Shown in pieces: positions 1-11,599 of a DNA stretch of 64,000 nucleotides (its first letter is position 1; every line of letters begins with the position of its first letter). The stretch covers positions 14,030,001 to 14,094,000 of the forward strand of contig JAZGTH010000004.1 in the NCBI GenBank assembly GCA_036877525.1. The letters are read 5' to 3'. The notes under the pieces were generated by a model. That model saw nothing but the letters and a program-made list of their open reading frames with translations. It was not told the DNA's origin and did not search any database. This stretch comes from Chromobotia macracanthus. Its lineage: Eukaryota; Chordata; Actinopteri; Cypriniformes; Botiidae. The translations under genes and the position numbers were made by a program.

Positions 1-463
1 TAGTCATATATGTTCCCCGTAGCTTAGTTCAATGGTAGCTTAGTGAAATGGTTAAGCACCTATCTGACACATCATTATATATTTTGTTAAACCTTTTTAA
101 TAGAATGTAGAAGCACGAGCGCCTCGTGTGTTTTTCATGAGCGCTGGACCGAAGCCACCTGATGGGATTAGCGCGACCGTTAATGCTAACGGCATGACAT
201 CGACGGTAAACGTTCCATAATCTTACTTCCGCCAGCCTAATATAGCGCTCTCGCTACCAGCATGGAGCTCGCCAAGACCCTTTATATCTTCCACAAATAT
301 AGTTACAAATATATATGACTGCCGCTGTTTATCCTCATTTATCAGGAAACGCAGCTCCGTTAGCATTGAGATCACAGTGCTTCGTGTACTTGCGCTAGGA
401 CAGCCGGGACAAGTTTGTTGCACTTAAACCACTTAAGCGCTTCTGTTGTTCTCCTCATTTGGA

Positions 464-507
464 AGTCACTTTGGATAAAAGCGTCTGCTGAATGACTAAA
501 TGTAAAG
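464..507 (+). repeat. SINE 3' tail-like fragment
   Basis: The stretch contains ttggataaaagcgtctgctg followed by aatgactaaatgtaaa. This is the conserved tail shared by many tRNA-derived SINEs of teleosts. A tRNA-like A-box stretch (gtagcttagttcaatgg) lies at about 19-35, but no B box is visible between them, so head and tail may not belong to one copy. The rest of 1-620 shows nothing I can name. Confidence 0.55.
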
Positions 508-629
508 TAATGACGCTGATATATTTCAAGATTTATTTTCAGCTGAGACAGCTCAAACATGCTCCTGACATTTTTCAATATTTAAATTGTAGTGAACCAC
601 TAAACTTCAACTTAATTCTTTGTCAACAG

Positions 630-763
630 AATTGACCCATGTTCCTCCAGTGCCAAGTGAAGAAAGCTCAACTGAGATTTCAAGCAATGAATCTGATGAC
701 ACCATTCTTCTAAGTGATGACAGCCCTACAAGAAAGAGGAGAGCTGAAGATGAAGCAGGAATT
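630..763 (+). other. possible orphan exon or coding remnant
   Basis: An open stretch is bounded by an acceptor-like pyrimidine-rich run ending in cag at 627-629 and a donor-like gtgagt at 764. It reads as a Ser/Asp/Glu-rich acidic segment, then a basic cluster (PTRKRRAEDE) that resembles a nuclear localisation signal. The hydrophobic-acidic run TILLSDDS resembles a SUMO-interaction motif. No family is recognised. It could be an exon of a host or transposon-derived gene, or chance. A polyadenylation-like AATAAA lies downstream at 1288-1293. No neighbouring exon could be placed, so confidence is low. Confidence 0.2.
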
Positions 764-1640
764 GTGAGTGTGTGTCAATCATGACAGAATACCTTCAATC
801 ATGACAGAATAGTGCTTGGACCAGGAAAGACTGTTTCTCTCTGTGACTTAAGTGAAAATGAACAAATTGCACCCAAGTTGAATATTTCTTCTCAAACAGA
901 TGTTCTCTCAGTTAAATGGTTGAAGTATAATGGAACTGAATCCAAGATATTGTTGTTAGAAATGAATTTGTGGTACTGGTTGCATCACCTCTCAAAACTG
1001 TTTGCTTTGATTATCTTTATACAGAATTGAACCAAGACACTGAATCCTTGAAAGTGTTCAATGTCATTGAACTAATTTATCACAAACCTTTTGATATGCA
1101 AATGTCTTATGGGTCTGATCATTTCTTTTGGTTTGTTGCACCTTACTGCAGTCTTGTTAACACACAACGCTGTCAATGCAGGATTTATTTTAAATTGATT
1201 TTATGTATTTTATCATTTTATCTGTATAATGTTATGTGACAAGTTGCACTGTACATGTTTTGAAGTAGCCACTTTGCCCTTTTTCTAAATAAACATTTTA
1301 AATGTTTACATCTGCATAAATACATTAATATATTTTAAAAATTCTTTTTAATACATATTTTGTACCAAATAAGAACACTATGAATAACACTTAAGAGTAA
1401 TCAAAATTTTAAAAAAACCCACCCCATAGTGTTAAACTTTTACTACAATAACAAGTGTAAATAAATACTCTCTCAGTGTTGTTGTTTAACACTGTATGGT
1501 GCTTTATTAACACTAAGTTCTACACAACTGTTAGTGTTATTTTTACTCTCGGTAGAGTGGGACCATATGTGCTCCAAAGAAGTGTTGTTATAATATACTT
1601 CTTATATTAACTCTATAAGTGTTATGTTGACACTGCTTAT
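764..1640. other. non-coding stretch with poly(A)-like signal and AACACT-rich repeat
   Basis: There is no convincing gene. AATAAA at 1288-1293 follows sequence that looks like a 3' untranslated region. From about 1430 to 1640 short acact/agtgt words recur on both strands (ttaacact, gttagtgtta, aagtgtta). This suggests a decayed MITE, but no termini could be fixed. Confidence 0.25.
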
Positions 1641-1649
1641 TTTATTGTG

Positions 1650-2786
1650 TAGATTATGGATGTATAGCATATGGGTCTGCATCCAAAACATTGCTGCATA
1701 AAGTAGAAAAAAAGAATATGTTGTGGAGCTATTAGGTCTTCTCCTATTCCTGCCTTACAGGTAGAAATGAATGAAATGCCTCTTGATATCAGGAAAATGA
1801 AACTATTGTTGAATTACTGGATATCAGTAAAGGGACATAATGAAACTCATCCAGTTAAAAAAGTCTTGTTAAAATGTTGGGAACATGAATCTGCCAAACT
1901 TAATAGTTTTGGATGGATTGCAGAAGAGGAAGCTCTAACGAGAGGGATTATAAATGTAGAATTGAGCCCAACAGTAGTAGTGTCACCATGGCTCTTCTCT
2001 TTACCATTAGTCGATCTTAATTTGCAAAACATGATTAATGATAAAAATAGAGTGATATCTAAGGATGCAATGGTTATGCAGTATCTTGAGCTAAATTATA
2101 GATCAATGCTTACAGTTTTCACTGATGGATCTAAAGATCCGGAAACAGGTCAAGCTTCAGCAGCAGTATATATACCACATTAACAAGTTAAAATTGGTAA
2201 AAGGGTGTCTGATCAAGTTGGAATTTATACAACAGAGATGGCAACAATATTATTAGCTGCCATCTCTGCCATCACTATTATCAGGTGGATGGAGGATTCT
2301 CGATCAATGAATGTGGTGATATGCTCAGATTCTTTCTCAGCATTATCAGGTATAATTAGTGGGAGATCCTCAAGACAAGATATTCTATATGAAATTCTTT
2401 TAAGTATGTACAGGGTTAAAACATTAAGAAGCAATATATGTTTCCTTTGGATTCCAGCACATGTGGGAGTAGATGGAAATGAGGAAGTGGATCATCTAGC
2501 AAAGAAGGCGTTGAAATTATCTCATATAGAAATCAATATTCCACTTTGTAAAGAAGTTAAGACTATAATTAGAACAGCTGTAAAAAGTAAATGGCAAATT
2601 CAATGGAATGAGGAGGAGAGAGGAAGACATCTTTATCAGATTCAAAATAAAACTGGTGGCAAAAGAGGAAGTCGAAGCAGTAGAAGAGAAGACACAATAA
2701 TTACCAGAATTCGCCTTGGGCACACAGCTCTTAATTATTCCCTGTATAGAATGAACACCCTTGGTCTCATATTGCCATTGACTTAG
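1650..2786 (+). pseudogene. LINE (I-group-like) RT C-terminus plus RNase H, broken
   Basis: This is the end of ORF2 of a non-LTR retrotransposon. The 5' part, in shifting frames, resembles the C-terminal reverse-transcriptase region (YGSASKTLLHK, then QVEMNEMPL and LLNYW). An RNase H domain follows, with FTDGSK (first Asp), TTEMATI (Glu), CSDSFSAL (second Asp) and IPAHVGVDGNEEVDHLAK (last His/Asp region). LINEs with a terminal RNase H belong mainly to the I group (I, Nimb and relatives). The copy is dead: an in-frame TAA at 2181-2183 interrupts RNase H between the first Asp and the Glu, and earlier frames are broken. The reading frame ends at 2786, where chromovirus sequence begins, so the true C-terminus is missing. 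Confidence 0.75.
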
Positions 2787-3537
2787 ATTCTCTAAAGCCT
2801 GTCGCCTTATTCCCCTACCCAAGCTCCCCACTGCCTTTGAAACAGCTGAAGTATTATGCAATTATGTATTTCGCTTCTATGGATTGCCTAAGGATATAGT
2901 TTCAGATCAAGGGCCCCAATTCACGCCTAGAGTATGGTCCTCCTTTTTCAAGAGTCTTAATGTGAATGTTAGTTTAACCTCCGGCTATCTTCCCCAGTCC
3001 AAACTTTTGTCCAAAAGGATAAACTAAATGCCTCAACCAAGAGATCATACGTTTCCTTCGCTCCTATTGTCAACATCGCCAATCGGATTGGAGTAGGTTC
3101 CTGATTTGGGCAGAATATGCTCAGAATTCTCTTGTTAAACCTGCCACTGGTATTCTCCCACTTTCCATATATCACTCCTGAAACCTGCTGGTGGTCCGAG
3201 TGGAAAGTCGGAGAAGGGGGCCAGGTCTCAAACTCACCCTATTCTGGTTGACGGCGAGGAGGCATATCAATTTCATAAATTGCTCAACTCCAGGGGCCAG
3301 GGTGACGTTCTCCAATATCTGGTCGATTGGGAGGGATACGGTCCAGAGGAATGATCCTGGGTCAATGCAGGAGATATCCTGGACCCCACTCTCATGGAAG
3401 AGTTCCACAGGATACATCCGGGGAAACCGGCCCTTCGACTTTGCGGAAGGCCTCAGCGCTGTTTTCCAGAGGGCTCTGTTAAAGAGGAGGCTCCTGTACC
3501 ACCGCACCACCGGAGGGAACCTTCACCTGAGTACTAA
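2787..3537 (+). pseudogene. chromovirus (Ty3/gypsy) integrase and chromodomain remnant
   Basis: This is the 3' end of a chromovirus pol. Reading across several frames shows the integrase core second Asp (YGLPKDIVSDQGPQF), a downstream SLTSGYLPQS motif where the third acidic residue is lost in a deletion, and AEYAQNSL. A C-terminal chromodomain follows (QYLVDWEGYGPEE, then SWV and AGDILDPTL). A TGA stop lies inside the chromodomain at about 3352. The frame closes at EPSPEY plus TAA, the same C-terminal ending as the intact-looking chromovirus at 30656, so the two are related. Integrase joins cDNA to the chromosome and the chromodomain guides it to chromatin; this copy cannot do either. Confidence 0.75.
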
Positions 3538-3905
3538 TATTTTCCCCAAACTCCATTTCCCATAATCCCAATAATGCCTGGGACTGATTACACCCACACA
3601 TGCACACCTGCACCTCATTATACTCACCTATATTAACCACATGGACGTGCACTTACTGTGCAAAGTCTCGATTTGCCCTGGCAATCATTGTTGAGCGTTA
3701 TTTCCCTGTGTTTTTGACTGTCTGTTGTGACCTTGGATTGTTTATCACTATTTTATTGACAGTTCATCTTTTATTTTTCTTCCTCACAAGATGTTGCACT
3801 GTAATGCTGGTGAGATCTATCTGTCTTAATGTCATTGTTTTATTTTAATCTTTATCAAGTATTATTTGTTGTGTGTGTAATTTATTCTTTTGCAGTTTCA
3901 ACAAT
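3477..3905 (+). repeat. chromovirus 3' LTR, degenerate
   Basis: It starts tgttaaagaggaggctcc and aligns by eye with the start of the solo LTR at 55259. The pol frame ends inside it at 3537, as in the 30248 element. A TATA-like ctatattaacc at about 3629 is followed roughly 30 bases later by tgcaaagtc (3659-3667), the same arrangement as in two other chromovirus LTRs here. The 3' end is uncertain. Confidence 0.55.
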
Positions 3906-5639
3906 ATTTTAGGCATTCAACAATATTTGTTGAGAAACTCAGTTGGTATTTCCACTTTAACTTAAACAGTGTGTTTTAGGTTAGATTTATTTTAAGAACA
4001 TTGTCTACTGACAGAATTGTACATTCATAAAACCATACAAACATTTTACATTTAAATGTTCTATGCATAAGTGTCTGTTTTTAAAAGCACTATTATTTTC
4101 TTGGAACATGCCGGCACAAACACTGCTACGTGTAAGAAGTTTACAAGAATTACACCAGCACAACCTTTTCTTTCTGTTTTAATATGTATGCATGTCTTGT
4201 ATCTATATGATGTGGATTGAATAAGTTATAAGATAAGTTATTGTATATCAAGCAACTAATACTGGCCACAGGGTAAGGGAGGGTTTGATTGAGGTGACGT
4301 GCATTAGGTGACTTGCCTTAGTCTAACACAATTTTGCCATGAAAGTCTAAATATTTCATGTTCTAAATTACTATTATACAGTCTGTATTTACTGTTAATT
4401 TAAAATAAGCTAAAGCCATGAAGAAGTATGTTTCTTTTTGAGCTCTGATGCCACATAAAAACTGTTCAAGGGTTATTCAGACACATCATTACATCACATT
4501 GCAGTGCTTAGATTTTAAAACCCCACCATAATCATGCAGGTTCATAAACCAAGCAAAACAAACTTTTAGAACTGATACCACACACCATATTGACCACACC
4601 TGTCCAAAAGCTTTACAAGTAGGCACAAACACATTTAAATATTAAAAACGGTGGCAAATGAAAACAGATAATGTTAAACTAGTGTGGTTGGCACAAGTGT
4701 GATCAACACAACAGCTCAATCTAAACATTAGAAATCTTAACTCATTAAGCTCCTCTGAACCTAGACAAAGACACAATGCAGTACTTGTAAGCAGTGAATG
4801 TAAACAACACTTTGCATCAAGGGATAACACACTGCTCCTTGTAAAATTGTATCAACATCTTAAGATCTAAATTCATTCTTTTTCAGTTTAACTAAATCTA
4901 CATACAAATATAGGTTAGACCAGCAGTATTCTCTGAAATAATGTTAAAACTGGTCTAAAAGAGTCATTTGGACAGTCATTAGACAATGTGTTCAAGGATT
5001 AACAAGTTCCAGACATGCATCGAAGCAATAAAAAATATTCAGCTATATGATTATTATTTTACTTTGTTTATACTGCTGTTTTGTCGCTTCTATTTTTTGT
5101 CTTAATGTGATGACAGTTCGTCTTTTTAAAGTTTGTTGACAGTATTAAAAAACAAATGCCGATCCCAATCTTCAAACAACGAGTGACCAATGCTGTTATG
5201 ACTGAAGCGATATTTAGAAACTTTACTGAAGTCCTGTGCTTACTGTTGAAAGATTTAGCACATACACCTAAAACAATTTTTACTAGATGTTTTCAACTTA
5301 ATTTTACACCTGTCACAAAAATGGTCTCACGGCTGATCTTAATTTTTATTTTTGTTTTGATGTTTGTAGTATTACCTTTACTACAAACATCGTAAAAGAT
5401 CATTTAATGTCTATTACTGCAAGACACAAAATTATTTTACTACCTAATCAATGTTTCTTCTAGAAATATCATTCATTTAGGGTATTAGTCTTTTTCAAGG
5501 CACATCACATTTTACTTTATTTGCTTCTGTTCACACTTGTTTAAATACCTTTGACTATTATTTTATTCAACTACTCTTAACGATTAATTAAGCACAGAGT
5601 TTCATCTACTTTAATTACCTGTGTGCGCCTGTGTGAGCT
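3906..5639. other. AT-rich stretch, nothing recognised
   Basis: I see only short spurious reading frames and simple AT-rich sequence. No RNA gene, repeat boundary or coding signature stands out. Confidence 0.4.
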
Positions 5640-6235
5640 ATTTATTAATACAACATGTTATCACAGTTGTGGACCTTCGCTGACTGAAATATTTGCACTT
5701 CAAGAAATTAGATATTTCTTTAAATGATTCATTTATTTAAGCAGTTGTTTAAAAAAGAACATACAAAGTAAATCGCTGAGTATAATAACTGCATCTTAAT
5801 CCATCTAAAACACATGAGATTTGGTTTGGGTAATGCATCTGTCCTACCTTTTCATGCCAATGCAAGTCTCCTTTCATTCTACTCCAATGAAAGACCTAAG
5901 ATGAAGACAAAAGACAATATATCTGTTTAACAGTACTCAGACAGTAATCAAGAAACCCTGAGATAAACATAAAAAACGTGTGCGTTTGTCTGAATAAGAT
6001 TATTAAATTTTATGGTAACAATCCATGCTACCTTTAAATCAGGAACTTTTTAAGAGCTGAAAACATAGCAAAAACGTGTCTTGGTAGCTCTGGAAGAGCA
6101 TGTTCTGAACATTGACACATCATTCACTTCAGAAGAAGAAATTTTCTGCATGAGTTGCAAATTTTCTTGTGTGCTATAGTTAAATTCTTAGTCATTTGTA
6201 AACTTGAATTTAAACAGGATATAGGAGTTCTTTGG
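5640..6235 (+). repeat. repeat block A, copy 1
   Basis: It matches 22570-23105 over most of its length by eye: gctgactgaaa, then atttggtttgggtaatgcat, gaaagacctaagatgaa, aagagctgaaaacata and ggatataggagtt. It contains a short open frame from an ATG near 5814 that is partly conserved in the other copy. Block A sits next to block B in both copies. No known family is recognised. Confidence 0.65.
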
Positions 6236-6259
6236 GGCTCTTAAATGCAATTAATAGCT

Positions 6260-7290
6260 AGAACATATCCAGCTGATTCAGTTCTTGATTTTTATGGATA
6301 ATGTTGTTTAATTGTTAGTGTTACACAAAACAGTTTAAACATCATTTTAAATTCCACAATGACACACGTAAACCATTTTTAATGTATATTCTTACAAATA
6401 TATACAATACAAATGGATACACACTTACTGTTAGGCTGGAAAAACATTTTCCATGAACTTCTGAACCATTTGAACTTCTGAACCAGACAGCTGATAACAT
6501 AATTACACCCTAGCCACATGCTTCCCCAGACACAAGCCAGTGTGACAGTCTATGCTAAATAAGATGCATGATATTGTTTCACTAAATGTTTTCCTAAATG
6601 AGGGTGCCATTGTTTAAGTTTAAAACGCTGCAAAACAACCCATATTTTAAAACAGGATTATGATGGTTGTATCATTATTTTTAGATTTAAAATGAAATGG
6701 TCTTAATAGATTTAACTTAAGATACAGTCTAAAGTGATGAAACATTTATTGTAGAAGTACACAGAGTAAAGAGTTTATCTTGTTCTAAATGTAAAAGTTT
6801 ACCTCATTCAAAGAGTCACCCAAAAGACTGAGTCTTTATCTGAGGTGTGATGCTATGAATATCCAGACACAGCTTCTGTACACCCAAACACACACAGGAT
6901 TTTCACAGGAGTGTCCCCCATGTCAGGCAAATGAACATTGGTTTTAAATTAAAACAATGCTAAACAATATATTCAAAATTAAAAGTAGTCTTTACAATGC
7001 AATTTATCTTCAGATATATTCTAAAAGTAAACACTTAAAAAGAAAATAAAAATGAAAAATGAAAGATTTTCTGTTTTTCTGAAAGTTTTTCTGTTTCCCA
7101 TTTGTAACAATTTTACATAAAAGATGTTTTCATGAAAGTCCAAAGTCCAAAGAAGCATCCAAAAAGGTTCTTTGGCTGAGCAGATACAGCGAGAGTTGTT
7201 AACACAAAAACCATAAAATTATATTAAAAAAATTAAACCACCTCATACAGATTTAAGATCTAGTCAACTGTCTGTTTAAAACTAAACATT
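6260..7290 (-). repeat. repeat block B, copy 1 (reverse orientation)
   Basis: It is the reverse complement of 21225-22270 and of 29905-30247 plus 35383-35760, and runs in the same orientation as 35840-37015. Shared landmarks are aggctggaaa near 6433, ccatattttaaaacaggatt near 6640, ttattgtagaagtacacaga near 6747, and ggttctttggctga near 7167. No coding capacity is visible. It behaves as an inverted arm of a larger element (see the 20294 element). Confidence 0.65.
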
Positions 7291-7384
7291 TATTAAATAT
7301 ATTAAATTAAAACTGTTAGAAGCAAAAGCTTTTAAAATAAAAAAAGATTATGTACCATTTTCCACCTGGCTCTTACCCACTTAG

Positions 7385-8880
7385 ACCAGAAGAACACTTA
7401 TGTAAGAATGCTGTTCATTGACTTCAGCTCAGCATTCAACACAATAATCCCACAACAGCTCATTAATAAATTACACCTGCTGGGCCTTAACAACTCTCTC
7501 TGTAACTGGATTCTGGACTTTTTAACCGAAAGACCCCAGTCAGTCCGTGTCGGCCACAACACCTCGAGCACTACTACACTGAGCACAGGTGCTCCACAAG
7601 GCTGTGTGCTCAGCCCGCTGCTCTTCACACTGCTGACCCACGACTGCACTGCCAAGTTCAGCTCCAACCACATCATCAAGTTCGCTGATGACACAACGGT
7701 GGTAGGTCTCATCAGCAACAACAATGAAACGCACTACAGAGAGGAAGTGGCACAGCTAGCGGCATGGTGTGGCGCGAACAACCTGACCCTCAATGTGGAG
7801 AAGACAAAGGAGGTTGTGATGGACCTCAGGAGAAACTCCACTGACCACCCCCCACTGACCATCGACAGCTCGACTGTGGAGAGAGTCAGCAGCACTAAAT
7901 TCCTGGGGGTGCACATCACAGAGGATCTCACCTGGACCACCAACACCACGTCACTCTCCAAAAAGGCACAACAGCGCCTACACTTTCTCCGCCGGCTGAA
8001 AAGAGCAAGTCTCCCTCCACCAATCCTCACCATGTTCTACAGGGGAACCATTGAGAGTGTGCTGACCAGCTGCATCACTGTCTGGTATGGGAACTGCAGC
8101 GCCGCAGACCGCAAGACCCTCCAGCGGACAGTGAACACAGCTGCAAAGATCATCGGTGCCCCTCTCCCTTCCATCCTGGACATTTTCCTTTCACGATGCT
8201 CCAACAAAGCCACCAGCATCGTAAAGGACCCCACCCATCCCTCACACAGTCTCTTCCAGCTCCTGCCGTCAGGAAAACGGTACCGGAGCATCAGAGCCCG
8301 CACTGCCAGACTGCTCAACAGCTTTTTCCCCCAGGCTGTGAGAGCCCTGAACTCAAGCACGGCCCCCCTCTGAAAAACCTCATACCTCTTAAATATATAT
8401 ATATATATATTTTTTTTATTTCTCCCTTGTGCAATTCTGAGTGTGCTACACACAGGTGAGCAGGCCGCACAGACCACCTGTAGTAACACACTCTCCTCTA
8501 TGTGCACTAGACACTTTTTACAACTGAGGGTACATAATCCCACAAAAAAGACTCATGTATGTTTACAAGCCCATGCACTACAGATCATCTTGTACTGTTC
8601 TCCAGCCAGGAACAGTGCTTGACTTATATTTATGTGGAACATTTGTATAGTTTGTATTTAAATAGTTTATGTATAGGCAACTTTATATGTATTTATATAT
8701 AGTATATTTATAATCCAATTCTGTTAGCATCTGTGTTTAGATTTATACTGTTTCACGTCATTGTTGTATGTCTGTATTTATGTAGCACCGTGGTCCTGTG
8801 AGGCACGACATTTCGTTCCACTGTATGTCCCCACATATAGCGGAATGACAATAAAGCTCAACTTGAACTTGAACTTGATT
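7385..8880 (+). mobile_element. 5'-truncated L2/CR1-like LINE insertion
   Basis: This is a non-LTR retrotransposon lacking its 5' end. It carries the ORF2 C-terminal part (next entry), an untranslated region with an AT microsatellite at 8393-8410, and a tail of acttga repeats at 8858-8876, preceded by AATAAA near 8850. The insertion separates B-block sequence on the left from the Polinton-like end on the right; in the 36990-37040 copy the two are contiguous. Severe 5' truncation is normal for LINEs. Confidence 0.8.
7390..8373 (+). CDS. LINE ORF2 reverse transcriptase, C-terminal part
   Basis: The open frame of about 320 codons matches the fish L2/CR1-type reverse transcriptase from the palm onward: FIDFSSAFNTI (first catalytic Asp), STGAPQGCVLSPLLF, then KFADDTTVVG (FADD catalytic pair), VEKTKEVVMD and KFLGVHITEDLTW. 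The C-terminal half keeps FYRGTIESVLTSCITVWYG and the Arg-rich LLPSGKRYRSIRARTARL ending usual for these LINEs. The endonuclease and the N-terminal RT motifs are missing through truncation; the first Met at 7408 is not a real start, since coding continues 5' of it. The frame is uninterrupted, suggesting a fairly recent insertion. It would copy LINE RNA at nicked chromosomal DNA, but this fragment lacks the nicking domain. Confidence 0.85.
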   Translation, partial: KNTYVRMLFIDFSSAFNTIIPQQLINKLHLLGLNNSLCNWILDFLTERPQSVRVGHNTSSTTTLSTGAPQGCVLSPLLFTLLTHDCTAKFSSNHIIKFADDTTVVGLISNNNETHYREEVAQLAAWCGANNLTLNVEKTKEVVMDLRRNSTDHPPLTIDSSTVERVSSTKFLGVHITEDLTWTTNTTSLSKKAQQRLHFLRRLKRASLPPPILTMFYRGTIESVLTSCITVWYGNCSAADRKTLQRTVNTAAKIIGAPLPSILDIFLSRCSNKATSIVKDPTHPSHSLFQLLPSGKRYRSIRARTARLLNSFFPQAVRALNSSTAPL

Positions 8881-8949
8881 TTTTCTTGTTATAATGTGAA
8901 TGTTTACCCTAAATTAGTATACAATGTATTTATGTGAAAGATTCTGAGG

Positions 8950-9209
8950 CATGAAGCTCAGCGGAAGTGGAGGGACTCTATGGGTGTCAATACACCCCTT
9001 AAGGAACACTGGACCCAACCCAACTCAGCAGTGTCAACACATACACATCGTAAACATTTATTTCACTATCAAAACATTAAAACATTCACACCTACTTGCT
9101 TACAAAGCTCTTGAGAGAAAGAAAGTGAGGAATGAAGGAAGGAAAAGTGGTGTAATAAATATTTTTATTTGATTGACAGTTTGACACACAGTTTATGATT
9201 ACAACTACT
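8950..9209 (-). repeat. Polinton-type terminus, shortened
   Basis: The sequence gtcaacacatacacatcgta at about 9036, and the outer part gattgacagtttgacacaca leading into an end at aactact (9209), match the inverted terminal repeat of the Polinton at 50127-50570. Much of the middle is deleted. The segment ggcatgaagctcag at 8949 also precedes the outer Polinton-like end at 37016. No partner terminus was found on the left. Confidence 0.5.
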
Positions 9210-10734
9210 TCTGTGGCATAAATAATGGTGCAATTGAGTTTATATATTTAATATATTTAATATTTAGTATTTATTCAGATCCTAAACTGTAGGCATGAGT
9301 GATGAAAAAAAGAACAAGCATCACGAATAACACAATAATTACAATTTACTGGTTATGTATGTCCTGCAATACAGTGGTTAGACATATACAGTCTTTAAAA
9401 TCAATATATCACCAATATATCACCTTTTCTTTGGTAGCATAAATTCATCTATCTAGATAGTTTGCAGACAGGTTTTAAGTACAGACAACAAAATATTAAA
9501 TTAAAGCTGATTAAGATGCATCCATACATTTATTTTTCATAAGCTATTTTATAAGCATAAATCTATGGCTAGTCTGATGTTAAAACACTGATGTTAAAAA
9601 ATTGTCTGAAAGGTAAATAAAATGTCAATGAATGTTGTCCAAAAGATTTGTGAGGACTTTTAAAGTCATGACGATAGCTGTGCGTTAGGAACAGATTAAA
9701 ATCTGAGCCAGGAAGACTGAAAATCCACCATCTTTCAAATCAAATTCAGACTGAACACAAACTTCACTGGCTTCAGCGAGTTGTTGTGTTTCTCTTTAAA
9801 TCTTCACACATCCCAGCAACCAATTCAGAACAAGATCAAAGGCACTTAATCATTAATCTTAATCAATATCCTGTTCTTCTAAACATTGCCTACAAATATT
9901 TGCAGTTACTTTATTAATACATGAATTGTAGTGAAGAAATATTGACTGTACAGAAGGAGAACTACTTACCAGCTGAGTCTGCTTTCTCACAATGTTTTTT
10001 ATTGAGTCATCTATTGAGTTTTTTTCCCTGCCACAGTCATCTTCAGCTGCTCACTGGAGCCCCAAAGACAAAAAAAAGCTTTCAACTGAATCTGCTCCAA
10101 AGAAACTCTATGACAAGTACAACATTACATTATTTTCAATACACAAACTTGACATTAGTTTTACTTCATATTTTTATTTATTATTTATTTTCAGAAAGGC
10201 ATTTACATTACAACATGTATTTAAAAATATGCATTAACAGAAAGGGACAAATTCACTACACTAGTTCACACCATGTGCATTAAAATCATTATCATGTTTC
10301 AACGAGTTAATATGTCAAGGATACAAACTAACATGACAAAACTAAGTGAAGCGATTATCTGTCACTGTAGTAATTGCCCAAAATGTGCTGTTCAACTTTT
10401 ACAAAAACCTCGGTTCTTCCCAGTGGGACCCCGATGCTTGACCTCTGACCCATTTCCTGTACCATCTGCATTTATGTGATTTGAATTTCAGAATATTAAA
10501 TTTCTTCTTTATCATGGAAACTTCAAGCCGTGTTTTTAAAACTGGATACTTGAAAACTAGAAAATCATTAAAAAACACTGAATGGCTGAAGAAGCCGAGC
10601 TGGAGGAATTGACAATAATTGTGCTCACACATCTGAGGTTAGATGTCCACCACACTACAAACAGTCAACAGAGGAGCATGATAAAGATTAAATTTAATGA
10701 GCTGCCTGCCACAGATGATAAATCTGCCGTACCA
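9210..10734. other. AT-rich stretch, nothing recognised
   Basis: There are only short spurious frames. I found no repeat match to the rest of the window and no RNA gene. Confidence 0.35.
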
Positions 10735-11030
10735 GCAAACACAAAGACAGCAAACACAAGGAGACTATAAAGGGAAGTTAACGAGGAAGAACAGGTGGAT
10801 AGAATGAGGAAACAAGAGGAAGGAGCTAATGAGGAAGGCAGGGAAGATGAGACAATGACAGATGAGCACATGGCGAACTGTCATAACAAGACCATGTGCT
10901 CAAAACACAAGGACAGATCACAAAGACAAAATCCTGAAGACAATCCAAAATCTCCCCAAAACAAAAATGTTCTAGGGAGAGTGTTTGAGCGTTCAGTAAG
11001 GAGGTTGTATTTGTATGTTTAAAATACAAA
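10735..11030 (-). repeat. LTR fragment, same family as 18362-19159
   Basis: It shares agacagcaaacacaagga, aacgagga, gagcacatggc and accatgtgct with the LTR at 18362-19159, in the same order. Only part of the LTR remains and no termini or target duplication are visible. Confidence 0.45.
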
Positions 11031-11337
11031 AAGACATGCATTGACTTTGGATTAGGTCCTCGCGAGTCGCAGGTTCCGCCCTCACCGTTCATTACACGTT
11101 TAATGTGAACAGGCACAAAAATGATGACCATAGAGAGTATTCATTCGACCTACAAGATCATTCTGTCATGTCGATAAAGAATTATGTGAGACAAGATTGG
11201 CCATGCAATTTGCTAGTGTGGACAAACCTACTGAATACCCTCACCATTATGTCTTTCAGAAGAAGGAATCTTGTCAGAAGGTACAGTTTTTAAATGATGA
11301 AAATAAACAATGTTTTGTGAATTTATAGAGCTTAGCC

Positions 11338-11385
11338 AACACTGACGTCTGAAGTTGTCTTGTGGCAACTTCAGACGTCAGTGTT
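11338..11385. repeat. perfect 20-bp hairpin
   Basis: The arms 11338-11357 (aacactgacgtctgaagttg) and 11366-11385 are exact reverse complements separated by an 8-base loop. No terminator function is implied in a eukaryotic context. Neighbouring sequence 11031-11590 is otherwise unremarkable. Confidence 0.9.
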
Positions 11386-11599
11386 CTATTTTCCCGAAGT
11401 CGAACGTTTCATTATTGTCTGCAGGTCAAGAAAATGCGCTTCACAAAATTGAACATACAAATGACAAGAAAATCGGATTGCAGCTTTGTGGAAGAGTGAG
11501 AAATATGAAATTGATTTGCCGACAAAATGTGTTTTGCAAGTGAATTTGCAAACACTGACAGACTGATTTTTGTTTGACAAGTAATATTTCAGCTAGGAG

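Noticed and set aside
1..60. A tRNA gene suggested by gtagcttagttcaatgg
   Set aside because: No B box, anticodon arm or acceptor pairing can be drawn; a SINE head is more likely.
3172..3510. A 112-codon minus-strand frame
   Set aside because: It is the antisense shadow of the chromovirus chromodomain remnant.
9921..10283. A 120-codon plus-strand frame as a host gene
   Set aside because: The composition is AT-rich and random-looking, with no domain, no splice-supported neighbours and an overlapping rival frame.
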